7,355 nucleotides of DNA, from the NCBI GenBank assembly GCA_017883605.1, contig JADGNH010000097.1, positions 1-7,355 on the forward strand. Direction: 5' to 3'. Source of the DNA: Methanobacteriaceae archaeon. GTDB lineage: Archaea > Methanobacteriota > Methanobacteria > Methanobacteriales > Methanobacteriaceae. Numbering within the stretch: the stretch's first letter is position 1; each line of letters starts with the position of its first letter. The translations under genes and the position numbers were made by a program. Below are positions 1-6,203 of this stretch, piece by piece. A model generated the notes under the pieces. That model saw only the letters and a list, made by a program, of their open reading frames with translations, made no database searches and was not told where the DNA came from.

Positions 1-548
1 GCTTTATTGGCGACTTTTTTATATTCTTTATCTCCAGTGGCATTTCTTCTGGCTTTTTTTATAGGATCAACCGCCCTTTCATCCCTGATATCTCCCAGGG
101 CTTTGGTGACTGCCACACGAACCCCCCAATCATCGTCATCCAAGGTTTCAATCAATGGTTCCACTGCCTCTTTATCCTGCAGGTCTCCCAGGGCTTTTGC
201 TGAGAATTTTCTCACACCCCAGTCAGGATCCTTTAAGGCCGGGATAAGATGTCCCACCACACCGCTTTCTCCCATATTTTTAAGGGCATAAACAGCATAT
301 TTACGGATATTTCCATCATCAACTTTCAAAGACTGGATCAAGGGGTCCACAGCAGGTTTCCCCACATCTCCCAGGGTCTTGGCAGCCAGAAGTCTGACCT
401 GAGGATTCTCGTCACTAAAAGTTTGGAGCAGAAGTTCAACAGTTTCACTATCCCCAGTTTCACCTAAACCTTTCACAGCCTCCATTCTGAGGTTAAAATC
501 TTCATTTCCCAGTTTTTTTATAAGCTCTTCTCTGTTTTTCTCCTTCAT
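1..548 (-). CDS. HEAT-repeat protein (PBS lyase HEAT-like), C-terminus cut by window edge
   Basis: An open frame runs from an ATG at 548 to the left edge without a stop, giving 182 complete codons. The start is fixed by GGTGAT at 552-557, a perfect match to the archaeal anti-Shine-Dalgarno sequence, 3 nt upstream. The product consists almost wholly of tandem helical repeats of about 31 residues, in roughly five units (about 8-36, 37-67, 68-98, 99-129, 130-160). The recurring pattern is VR-x2-A-x2-ALG(D/E)-x4-AV-x-PLI-x2-L-x-D-x-D. This is the PBS lyase HEAT-like class, which forms a curved alpha solenoid used as a protein-binding scaffold. No catalytic domain, signal peptide or membrane segment is visible, so a cytoplasmic location is inferred. 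The last visible repeat is followed by a basic stretch (KKARRNA, then EYKKVANKA), so only a short tail may be missing. The partner is unknown. It is divergent from the phosphoesterase gene. Confidence 0.9.
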   Translation of the reverse strand, partial: MKEKNREELIKKLGNEDFNLRMEAVKGLGETGDSETVELLLQTFSDENPQVRLLAAKTLGDVGKPAVDPLIQSLKVDDGNIRKYAVYALKNMGESGVVGHLIPALKDPDWGVRKFSAKALGDLQDKEAVEPLIETLDDDDWGVRVAVTKALGDIRDERAVDPIKKARRNATGDKEYKKVANK

Positions 549-551
549 TCT

Positions 552-557
552 ATCACC
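552..557 (-). promoter_or_regulatory. Ribosome-binding site of the HEAT-repeat gene
   Basis: GGTGAT on the minus strand, 3 nt before the ATG at 548, matches the end of the GGAGGTGAT consensus exactly. It is the strongest Shine-Dalgarno sequence in the window and settles the start of the HEAT-repeat gene. Confidence 0.75.
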
Positions 558-610
558 TTAGAGTTTTCTGTGCTCTTTTCTAAAAATTAAGTTTGATCTG
601 TTTTAAATGA

Positions 611-618
611 ATTTAAAT
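611..618 (-). promoter_or_regulatory. Possible TATA box for the HEAT-repeat gene
   Basis: ATTTAAAT on the minus strand, 62 bp upstream of the start codon. It would place transcription start near 590 and give a leader of about 40 nt. The assignment rests on its matching geometry with the box at 890-897. The spacer has other AT-rich candidates, for example TTTATA at 671-676 on the same strand, so this is tentative. Confidence 0.3.
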
Positions 619-751
619 GGGTAGAAATATATTAATAAACTCTTTTTTTTAACTCCTTTTTATGCTTTAGTATAAATTTTTTGGTAGTTATAATTATCTG
701 GTTTTAAAAAAGGTTATGTAGGGAATGTATTTTCAAAGAATATACTCCATA

Positions 752-794
752 AAAAATTTGTTTAGATCATTCATGGAAAAATTTGTTTAGATCA
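752..794. repeat. Two direct copies of an 18-bp sequence
   Basis: The 18-bp sequence AAAAATTTGTTTAGATCA occurs at 752-769 and again at 777-794, identical, with a 25-bp period. The bases just before each copy are also similar (CCAT and TCATGG). They lie 96 bp or more upstream of the putative phosphoesterase TATA box. They could be regulator-binding sites or simple tandem duplication; the sequence alone does not decide. Confidence 0.7.
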
Positions 795-817
795 AAGATT
801 ATTAAAAAAATTAATTG

Positions 818-854
818 TAGATTGAATTCATTAGATGTTAGATTGAATTCATTA
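818..854. repeat. Two direct copies of a 16-bp sequence, 21-bp period
   Basis: TAGATTGAATTCATTA occurs at 818-833 and 839-854. The period of 21 bp is two helical turns, so both copies would face the same side of the DNA. Each copy contains the palindrome TGAATTCA. ATTAAAAAAATTA, found at 801-813 and 851-863, brackets the pair. The position, 36 bp upstream of the putative TATA box at 890, is suitable for an activator or co-operatively bound regulator, but that is inference. Confidence 0.65.
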
Positions 855-889
855 AAAAAATTATGATGGAAATTCTTTAAATAATATAT

Positions 890-897
890 TTTATATA
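890..897 (+). promoter_or_regulatory. TATA box, phosphoesterase gene promoter
   Basis: TTTATATA matches the archaeal methanogen TATA consensus. Transcription would begin about 25 nt downstream, near 918-922, leaving a leader of about 40 nt before the ATG at 963. It is the best core promoter candidate on the plus strand of this spacer. Confidence 0.55.
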
Positions 898-962
898 GAG
901 ATGTGATAGATCAAAAAATACTATTTTGATGACTACTTAATTTGAAATTTTTTTACAGTCAC

Positions 963-1718
963 ATGAAAAGCAAAACGATAATGGATTTAAACCAGATTTA
1001 CGGGGCGAAAATTATGGACCTGGCCCTGATTGTGGATAATTATATGGTTATTTCTGATTTACATCTGGGTTACGAGCAGTCTCTCAATGCAGATGGTATC
1101 ATGGTCCCTAAATTCCAGTACCCACTGATCAAAGCCAGGATGGAGGAGATCATCAAAAGATCAACCTGTCAGCGGATAATTGTTAACGGGGATCTGAAAC
1201 ATGAATTCGGCAGGATAAGCCGTCAAGAGTGGAATGAGGCTTTAAATTTCTTGGAATTCTTAGAAAAACACTTTAAAGAGATAATATTAATAAAAGGGAA
1301 TCACGATAATTTCACCCGGTTTATAGCCAAAAAAACTGATTTAGAGGTACTTGAAACCTTTTCCCTGGAAAATTTCAGGATAATGCACGGCCATAAAATT
1401 CCCTCCCACCTGACCAGGGGAGAAGGGGAGACCATAATAATTGGACACGAACACCCCTGTATTGGACTGCGCAGCGGGGAGCGGTTGGAAAAGATAAAAT
1501 GTTTCCTGAAAACCAAATATAATGGATTCAATCTGATTGTTATGCCGTCATTCAATTTCGTAACCGAGGGCTCGGACATATTGCAGGAAAGACCACTATC
1601 ACCATTCCTTAAAGGAAATCCAAAGAAAATGGAAGTTATTGGAGTTGAAAACTTCGAAATATTTCCCTTTGGAGATATAAAAAATATAACCGCAGTTAAA
1701 AATGACGACAACCATTAG
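963..1718 (+). CDS. SbcD/Mre11-related metallophosphoesterase (COG1407 family)
   Basis: A calcineurin-like phosphoesterase of 251 residues from the ATG at 963. The metal-binding motifs are in order: SDLHLG (D32, H34), NGD (D77), KGNHD (N113, H114), MHGH (H142, H144) and GHEHP (H162, H164). Together they form a complete two-metal site, so the protein should be an active metal-dependent, probably Mn-dependent, phosphodiesterase or nuclease. Spacing and length fit the archaeal SbcD/Mre11-related COG1407 group rather than full Mre11, which carries a longer C-terminal region. No signal or membrane segment is seen, so it should be cytoplasmic. The gene precedes the lhr helicase on the same strand by 155 bp. 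The start is uncertain: none of the in-frame starts (TTG 942, ATG 963, ATG 981) has a clear ribosome-binding site. ATG 963 was chosen for its codon and its distance from the TATA box. The substrate is unknown. Confidence 0.9.
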   Translation: MKSKTIMDLNQIYGAKIMDLALIVDNYMVISDLHLGYEQSLNADGIMVPKFQYPLIKARMEEIIKRSTCQRIIVNGDLKHEFGRISRQEWNEALNFLEFLEKHFKEIILIKGNHDNFTRFIAKKTDLEVLETFSLENFRIMHGHKIPSHLTRGEGETIIIGHEHPCIGLRSGERLEKIKCFLKTKYNGFNLIVMPSFNFVTEGSDILQERPLSPFLKGNPKKMEVIGVENFEIFPFGDIKNITAVKNDDNH

Positions 1719-1873
1719 TGATATTTTTTATAATAAATTTTTCTTGATAATAAGACCAGACCGGGTAATAAGATCAGAAATTCCAGGAATATATAATCAA
1801 ATTTATCAAGGAAATCAAAAATTAAGAATTTAATCAAATAAATACAATTTAAAAGGAGAATTAAAGAATAGAA
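1719..1873. promoter_or_regulatory. Spacer before lhr with a possible second promoter
   Basis: This 155-bp AT-rich gap separates the phosphoesterase from lhr. It holds TATATAA at 1790-1796, which could start a transcript near 1818, about 55 nt before lhr. There is also a near-exact direct repeat of 13 bp (TAATAAGACCAGA at 1748-1760 and TAATAAGATCAGA at 1766-1778, 18 bp apart). lhr may therefore have its own promoter as well as read-through from the phosphoesterase gene. The T-run after the phosphoesterase stop (1723-1728) is short and not a convincing terminator. Confidence 0.35.
1851..1858 (+). promoter_or_regulatory. Distant Shine-Dalgarno sequence of lhr
   Basis: AAAAGGAG is a good ribosome-binding sequence, but it ends 15 nt before the ATG at 1874, where 5-9 nt is usual. 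No alternative start fits better: upstream in frame there is only an ATA codon (1868) and then a TAA stop (1862-1864). Confidence 0.45.
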
Positions 1874-4453
1874 ATGATAGTAAAACAGGAAAAAATATAC
1901 CAGGATAAGGAGATCTACAAAATATTGAATCCCTGGGTTAGAAAGTGGTTTAAAAGCAATTTTGAAACCTTCACCCAATCCCAGAAACAGGCACTTTTGG
2001 ACATCCACCATGGAAGCAATCTTCTGGTTTCATCCCCCACCGGCTCTGGGAAAACACTGACTGCATTCCTGTCCATAATCAGCCAGTTAACCACCCTGGC
2101 CGATATGGGTAAACTGGAAGATAAGGTCTACTGCATCTACATCTCTCCCCTCAAGGCCCTGGACAATGACATTGAAAAAAACCTGGATGAACCCCTGAAA
2201 GAGATAGAAAAAATAGCAGGTAAAGAGCTTGGAATCAGAAAGGCGGTGCGGACCGGGGACACCAGCCAGTACCAGAGATCTTTAATGCTAAAAAAACCAC
2301 CCCACATCCTGATCACCACACCAGAAACACTGTCCATCCTGCTCTGTGCCCCTAAATTCCGGGATAAGCTGAAGGATGTGAAATACGTTATAGTGGATGA
2401 GATTCACTCCCTGGCAGATAACAAGAGGGGAGTTCACCTGAACCTGACCCTGGAGAGGCTGCAGAACCTGGCAGGTCCCTTTACCAGAATAGGACTCAGC
2501 GCAACGGTTTACCCCCTGGAAAAGATGGCCCGCTATCTGGTAGGCTACCAGGACGGTGAGGTAAGGGACTGTAAGATCGTGGATGTGAACTACCTCAAAA
2601 AGTTAGATATGAAGGTACTCTGTCCAGTGGAAGACATAGTGGAGTCTGACCCTGATGAAACCAATAACGCACTCTATGAAATGCTGCATGGACTGATAAA
2701 GAGTCATAAAACCACTTTAATATTTACCAACACCCGGAGCGGTACAGAAAGCGTGGTTTTCAACCTTAAAAAAAGATTTCCAGACCATTACCACCAGAAT
2801 AATATTATGGCCCACCACTCATCCCTTTCCAAAGAATTGAGATTGGAGGCGGAAAATAAACTTAAGGACGGGGCCCTGAAGGTGGTGGTATCCTCCACCT
2901 CTCTGGAGCTGGGAATTGACATCGGATACATCGACCTGGTGATACTGGTCAGCTCACCAAAATCCGTTTCCAGAGCTCTTCAGCGTATCGGGAGAAGTGG
3001 GCATCGTTTGCATGAAAAATCAAAGGGCAGAATCATTGTGGTGGACAGGGACGATCTCCTTGAATGTTCGCTGATCCTGAAAAATGCTGTTGAAGGAAAT
3101 ATAGATAAAATAAATATTCCAGAAAACTGTCTGGACGTTTTATCCCAGCACATCTATGGGATGGCCATTGAAAGTCCCTGGGATATAAATGATGCCTACT
3201 CCCTTATCCGGAGAAGTTACTGCTACCGTAAACTTTCTGAGAATGACTTTGTAAGTGTTTTAAGCTACCTGGCAGGGGAATACACCAGTCTCGAGGACCG
3301 CTATGTCTACGCCAAGATCTGGGTAGACTATCCAGAGAAAAGATTTGGTAAAAGAGGTAAACTGGCCAGAATGCTCTACTCTACCAACATCGGCACCATC
3401 CCTGATAGATCAGCAGCCCGGGTAAAATGCGGCGGTCAGGTGGTGGGCCGAATCGAGGAAGATTTCATGGAAAAGCTGCAAAAGGGAGATACCTTTGTTT
3501 TAGGCGGGAATATTTACCGTTTCAACTACGCCCGGGGAATGACGGTGAATGTCACTCCCTCCTCTGGACCTCCCACCATTCCCTCCTGGTTTTCAGAGCA
3601 GCTCCCCTTATCCTTTGACCTGGCAGTAGAGATCCAGAAATTCCGCGATATCATGGACGGCAAATTTCGCTACGGACGCACCAGGGAGGAAATAACAGAT
3701 TTTATTCACCAGTACCTCTACGTGGACCAAAACGCAGCCCACTCCATATACCACTACTTCCGGGAGCAGTACCTCTACGCCCAGATACCCGGCCTTAAAA
3801 ACCTGCTCATAGAATTTTACACAGGCTTCGGCAACCGCAAATTCGTTGTTTTCCACTCCCTCTTTGGCAGAAGGGTAAATGATGCCCTATCCCGTGCAGT
3901 GGCCTACATCATCGCCAAGAAATACAGAAGAGATGTTATGATCTCAGTATCGGATAATGGGTTTTATCTGAGCTCTGAAGGTAAGATCGGTGGATTGGAA
4001 GCCTTTAAAGAGCTGAAATCTGAAAATCTGGAAGATATACTGGTGAAGGCCATTGACAAAACCGAAACCCTTGCCGGACGGTTCAGGCACTGTGCCGGCC
4101 GTTCCCTCATGATCCTCAGGCGCTACAAGGGCCAGGAGAAAAGTGTTTCCCGCCAGCAGGTAAAGGGAAAGATACTCCTTAAATTTGTGAAAGACCTGGA
4201 TGAAAACTTCTCCATCCTCAAAGAAGCCCGTCGGGAAGTTATGGAAGATTACATGGACCTTAAAAATGCCAAAAAAGTTTTAAAATTAGTGGAAGAGGGT
4301 AAAATGGATTTGAAGCAAATTGACACCAGAATACCTTCACCCTTTGCCTTTAACCTGGTGGCACAGGGCTACCTGGATGTTTTAAAATATGAGGATCGAA
4401 TTGAGTTCATAAGGAGGATGCATCAGGCCATAATCCGGGAGATAGGGGGATAG
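1874..4453 (+). CDS. lhr: Lhr-family superfamily 2 DEAD/DEAH-box helicase
   Basis: An 859-residue ATP-dependent 3'-5' helicase of the Lhr (large helicase-related) family, which acts on DNA or RNA:DNA hybrids in repair and nucleic-acid processing. All core motifs are visible: Q motif FTQSQKQ (33-39), Walker A SPTGSGKT (54-61), Ia SPLKAL (91-96), TTPET (148-152), motif II DEIH (175-178), motif III LSATV (208-212), IV TLIFTNTRSGTE (281-292), V STSLELGIDIG (341-351) and VI QRIGRSGHR (370-378). Lhr-specific features follow: a winged-helix region (about 400-500), the GTIPD signature (507-511), a PPTIPSW segment (566-572) and a long C-terminal core domain with GRRVNDALSRAVAY (665-678) and PSPFAFNL (821-828). 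The length matches archaeal Lhr-core proteins; the C-terminal extension of long bacterial Lhr is absent. No key residue is missing, so it should be active. The preceding phosphoesterase is the likely functional partner. Confidence 0.95.
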   Translation: MIVKQEKIYQDKEIYKILNPWVRKWFKSNFETFTQSQKQALLDIHHGSNLLVSSPTGSGKTLTAFLSIISQLTTLADMGKLEDKVYCIYISPLKALDNDIEKNLDEPLKEIEKIAGKELGIRKAVRTGDTSQYQRSLMLKKPPHILITTPETLSILLCAPKFRDKLKDVKYVIVDEIHSLADNKRGVHLNLTLERLQNLAGPFTRIGLSATVYPLEKMARYLVGYQDGEVRDCKIVDVNYLKKLDMKVLCPVEDIVESDPDETNNALYEMLHGLIKSHKTTLIFTNTRSGTESVVFNLKKRFPDHYHQNNIMAHHSSLSKELRLEAENKLKDGALKVVVSSTSLELGIDIGYIDLVILVSSPKSVSRALQRIGRSGHRLHEKSKGRIIVVDRDDLLECSLILKNAVEGNIDKINIPENCLDVLSQHIYGMAIESPWDINDAYSLIRRSYCYRKLSENDFVSVLSYLAGEYTSLEDRYVYAKIWVDYPEKRFGKRGKLARMLYSTNIGTIPDRSAARVKCGGQVVGRIEEDFMEKLQKGDTFVLGGNIYRFNYARGMTVNVTPSSGPPTIPSWFSEQLPLSFDLAVEIQKFRDIMDGKFRYGRTREEITDFIHQYLYVDQNAAHSIYHYFREQYLYAQIPGLKNLLIEFYTGFGNRKFVVFHSLFGRRVNDALSRAVAYIIAKKYRRDVMISVSDNGFYLSSEGKIGGLEAFKELKSENLEDILVKAIDKTETLAGRFRHCAGRSLMILRRYKGQEKSVSRQQVKGKILLKFVKDLDENFSILKEARREVMEDYMDLKNAKKVLKLVEEGKMDLKQIDTRIPSPFAFNLVAQGYLDVLKYEDRIEFIRRMHQAIIREIGG

Positions 4454-4506
4454 TTTCTATAGAAATATTAATCCAATTACGGGTGACTTAAACCCAACCG
4501 GTGACT
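4454..4506. other. Convergent gap between lhr and the permease gene
   Basis: Two convergent genes end 53 bp apart. The gap starts with a perfect 12-bp palindrome, TTTCTATAGAAA (4454-4465), directly after the lhr stop. It also contains GGGT/ACCC arms (4481-4484 and 4492-4495, 7-nt loop), and GGTGACTT occurs at 4482-4489 and 4500-4507. No oligo-T run of five or more follows either stop, so ordinary archaeal U-tract terminators are not evident on either strand. Confidence 0.5.
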
Positions 4507-5301
4507 TTAATCTCTTAAATAATAGGAAATACCAAAGGCAAAGGTCAGAACCAGGACAATGGTGGCACCTGAAGCCAGGTTAAAGACATAGGATAACCAT
4601 AATCCTGCTGAAGTCAGCAAGCCCCCGATTATGACTGACAGGGCCATTAATTTCCTGATATTAGAGGTGTATTGCTTACTTATGGCGGCGGGTATGGTTA
4701 AAAGTGCGATTACCAGGATGACCCCCACCACCTTTATGAGCACCACCACGCTCAGGGCAACCAGGCATAGAAGAAGCATGTAAATCAACTCAGAGGGCAT
4801 TCCCACCACCTTTGAGAATTCTTCATCAAAGGACAGGGCTAAAAATTCTCTTTGAAATAAAAAAACCGTTCCTATAATTATTAAATCCAATACGAGCATT
4901 ATGTAAAGATCAGAGATTGGTACGGTGAGGATGCTTCCAAAAAGGTAGCTGAAAAGGTCTGGAACATATCCCGGGGTTAAATTGACGAATATTATCCCTA
5001 AAGCCATGCCTAAAGACCACAGGATCCCTATGGCGGTGTCCTCGCTGACCTTTACCCTCTGGTTGATGGCCCCAATTCCCAGTGCAGAAATAAGACTGAA
5101 AGGAATGGCAGCCAGGATGGGGTTAATGCCCAGAAAGTATCCCAAACCAATCCCCCCAAAGGCTGCATGGGAGATGCCCCCACTTATAAAGACAATCCTC
5201 TTTATAACCACGTAGGTCCCTACAATTCCGCAGGCCACGCTCACCAGCACCGCCGCTATAAAGGCCCTCTGCATGAATTCGTACTGGAAAATTTCAATCA
5301 T
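4507..5301 (-). CDS. znuB: Metal (zinc-type) ABC transporter permease, ABC-3 family
   Basis: A 264-residue polytopic membrane protein of the ABC-3 family, the channel subunit of zinc/manganese/iron importers. Hydrophobic segments lie near 13-33, 47-57, 60-80, 90-108, 133-150, 172-188, 190-206, 217-238 and 244-261, fitting the 8-9 helices usual in this family. GGISHAAFGG (41-50) is a family signature, and SFDEEFSKVVG (157-167) is the cytoplasmic loop expected to dock on the ATPase. Length is normal and no segment is missing. The ATG at 5301 is preceded by AGGCGG (5308-5313), a one-mismatch ribosome-binding site 6 nt away. It is the last gene of the three-gene importer set, 155 bp after the ATPase gene, and converges on lhr. 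The metal cannot be read from the permease alone; zinc is inferred from the binding protein. Confidence 0.92.
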   Translation of the reverse strand: MIEIFQYEFMQRAFIAAVLVSVACGIVGTYVVIKRIVFISGGISHAAFGGIGLGYFLGINPILAAIPFSLISALGIGAINQRVKVSEDTAIGILWSLGMALGIIFVNLTPGYVPDLFSYLFGSILTVPISDLYIMLVLDLIIIGTVFLFQREFLALSFDEEFSKVVGMPSELIYMLLLCLVALSVVVLIKVVGVILVIALLTIPAAISKQYTSNIRKLMALSVIIGGLLTSAGLWLSYVFNLASGATIVLVLTFAFGISYYLRD

Positions 5302-5307
5302 ATTAAA

Positions 5308-5313
5308 CCGCCT
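5308..5313 (-). promoter_or_regulatory. Ribosome-binding site of the znuB-like gene
   Basis: AGGCGG on the minus strand, one mismatch from AGGAGG, 6 nt before the ATG at 5301. It supports that start. Confidence 0.5.
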
Positions 5314-5319
5314 GAATTA

Positions 5320-5432
5320 TATTTTTAAATTTAATCATGAATTTTTTAATTTATCAGGGAAATTTTTTTATTTAATTTAAATCAGAAATTTCTATTTTCA
5401 GAAAATTTCTATTTTTAAATTTAATCAGGAAA
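5320..5432. repeat. Degenerate AT-rich repeats between znuC-like and znuB-like genes
   Basis: TATTTTTAAATTTAATCA occurs exactly at 5320-5337 and 5410-5427. Two looser versions lie between, ending in TCAGGGAAA (5354-5362) and TCAGAAA (5382-5388), and a further TCAGAAAATTT lies at 5398-5408. Read on the coding strand, the unit is roughly TTTC-CTGATTAAATTTAAAAA. The repeats fill most of the 155-bp spacer. They may have arisen by local duplication or serve as a leader or processing region. Confidence 0.55.
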
Positions 5433-5456
5433 CTCTATTCATTTTAATATTAAATA

Positions 5457-6203
5457 TCAATGTTCTTTAAGCACCCGGTGGGGAATCCCATGGCTGATCA
5501 GGTCAATGGGGCAGTTATAAACCTCTTCTAGACCCTCTTTAGCGTCTTCAACCGGCCCGTGGTAGAATAGTCTTTGATTCAGGCAGGCTATCTTGTCCAC
5601 ATGGATGGAGACTGCTCCTACATCATGACTTACCAGGACTATGGCCATTTTATCCTTCAGTTTAGATAACAGCTGGTAAAAGGAGTTCTGCATCTCAGGG
5701 TCAATGCTGGCCATGGGCTCGTCCATCAAAAGAAGTTTTGGCTCCCTTACAATGGCCCGGGCAATAAAAACTCTTTGGATCTGCCCACCCGAAAGCCTGC
5801 TTATCTGCCTATCTTTGAATTTTTCCATTTCCACATCTTTTAAAGCATTAATAACAGCTTTTCTGTCATTTTCCGAGTATCCTTTGAAAAGCCCGTGATA
5901 TATACCGGAAAGTACCGTATCAAAAACGTTAATAGGAAAATCATGGTCAAAAGAAACACTCTGAGGAAGGTAGCCCATTAAATCTCTGGCCTTCTTTGGT
6001 TCCCGGCCAAAGACTTTGACCTCACCGGTGTCTGGAGTTAAAAGTCCCAAGATGATCTTGAGAAGGGTGCTTTTTCCTCCGCCATTGGGTCCTATTATTG
6101 CCATAAAGTCCTTTTCTTCGATTTTAAGGTTAATATCATGAAGAATTGATTGTTCATTGAATTTCAGGGAAATATTTTTCATTTCAACTGCATTTAAAGT
6201 CAT
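5457..6203 (-). CDS. znuC: Metal (zinc-type) ABC transporter ATP-binding protein
   Basis: A 248-residue ABC ATPase that hydrolyses ATP at the inner face of the membrane to drive metal import through the znuB-like permease. All motifs are intact: Walker A GPNGGGKST (38-46), Q-loop YLPQ (Q81), signature LSGGQ (137-141), Walker B LLLMDEP (157-163) with catalytic E162, D-loop SIDPE (166-170) and switch H193. The C-terminal ending CPIDLISHGIPHRVL (231-245), with Cys and His residues, is typical of zinc/manganese importer ATPases and separates it from generic ABC ATPases. The ATG at 6203 is supported by GAGGTT at 6210-6215, 6 nt upstream; an internal ATG at codon 8 lacks such a site. It lies between the binding-protein and permease genes on the same strand, with 173-bp and 155-bp spacers, wide for an operon of this kind. 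Confidence 0.94.
   Translation of the reverse strand: MTLNAVEMKNISLKFNEQSILHDINLKIEEKDFMAIIGPNGGGKSTLLKIILGLLTPDTGEVKVFGREPKKARDLMGYLPQSVSFDHDFPINVFDTVLSGIYHGLFKGYSENDRKAVINALKDVEMEKFKDRQISRLSGGQIQRVFIARAIVREPKLLLMDEPMASIDPEMQNSFYQLLSKLKDKMAIVLVSHDVGAVSIHVDKIACLNQRLFYHGPVEDAKEGLEEVYNCPIDLISHGIPHRVLKEH

Larger units (their letters stand above)
549..962. other. AT-rich divergent spacer between the HEAT-repeat and phosphoesterase genes
   Basis: A gene-free stretch of 414 bp, far more AT-rich than the flanking coding DNA. I find no convincing short reading frame or RNA gene in it. It must carry the promoters of both divergent genes. It contains two pairs of short direct repeats (752-794 and 818-854), a repeated ATTAAAAAAATTA block (801-813 and 851-863), and three copies of AGATCAAA, one inverted relative to the others. 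These are listed separately. Confidence 0.8.

Noticed and set aside
7..291. 94-codon plus-strand frame at the left edge
   Set aside because: It is the antisense of the HEAT-repeat gene, whose minus-strand frame has a clear repeat pattern and a perfect ribosome-binding site.
752..854. CRISPR-like array
   Set aside because: There are two different repeat families with only two copies each, spacers of 5-7 bp, and no cas genes in the window.
942..962. TTG start that would lengthen the phosphoesterase by 7 residues
   Set aside because: No ribosome-binding site precedes it, an ATG follows at once, and the extra residues (MKFFYSH) lie outside the phosphoesterase fold. It cannot be fully excluded.
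1301..1711. 136-codon open frame on the minus strand inside the phosphoesterase gene
   Set aside because: It lies wholly within a gene with intact catalytic motifs on the other strand, has no ribosome-binding site, and shows no recognisable domain.
1715..2011. 98-codon hydrophobic minus-strand frame over the lhr start and the spacer
   Set aside because: The hydrophobic residues come from AT-rich spacer DNA read backwards, and its other end overlaps the conserved start of lhr. No supporting start signal.
3427..3618. Short plus-strand frame inside lhr
   Set aside because: An out-of-frame shadow of a continuous helicase reading frame; the repeated Lhr motifs on both sides show no frameshift.
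5302..5456. Possible small gene or riboswitch between ATPase and permease genes
   Set aside because: The sequence is low-complexity and AT-rich, with no start preceded by a ribosome-binding site and no stable GC-containing helices.
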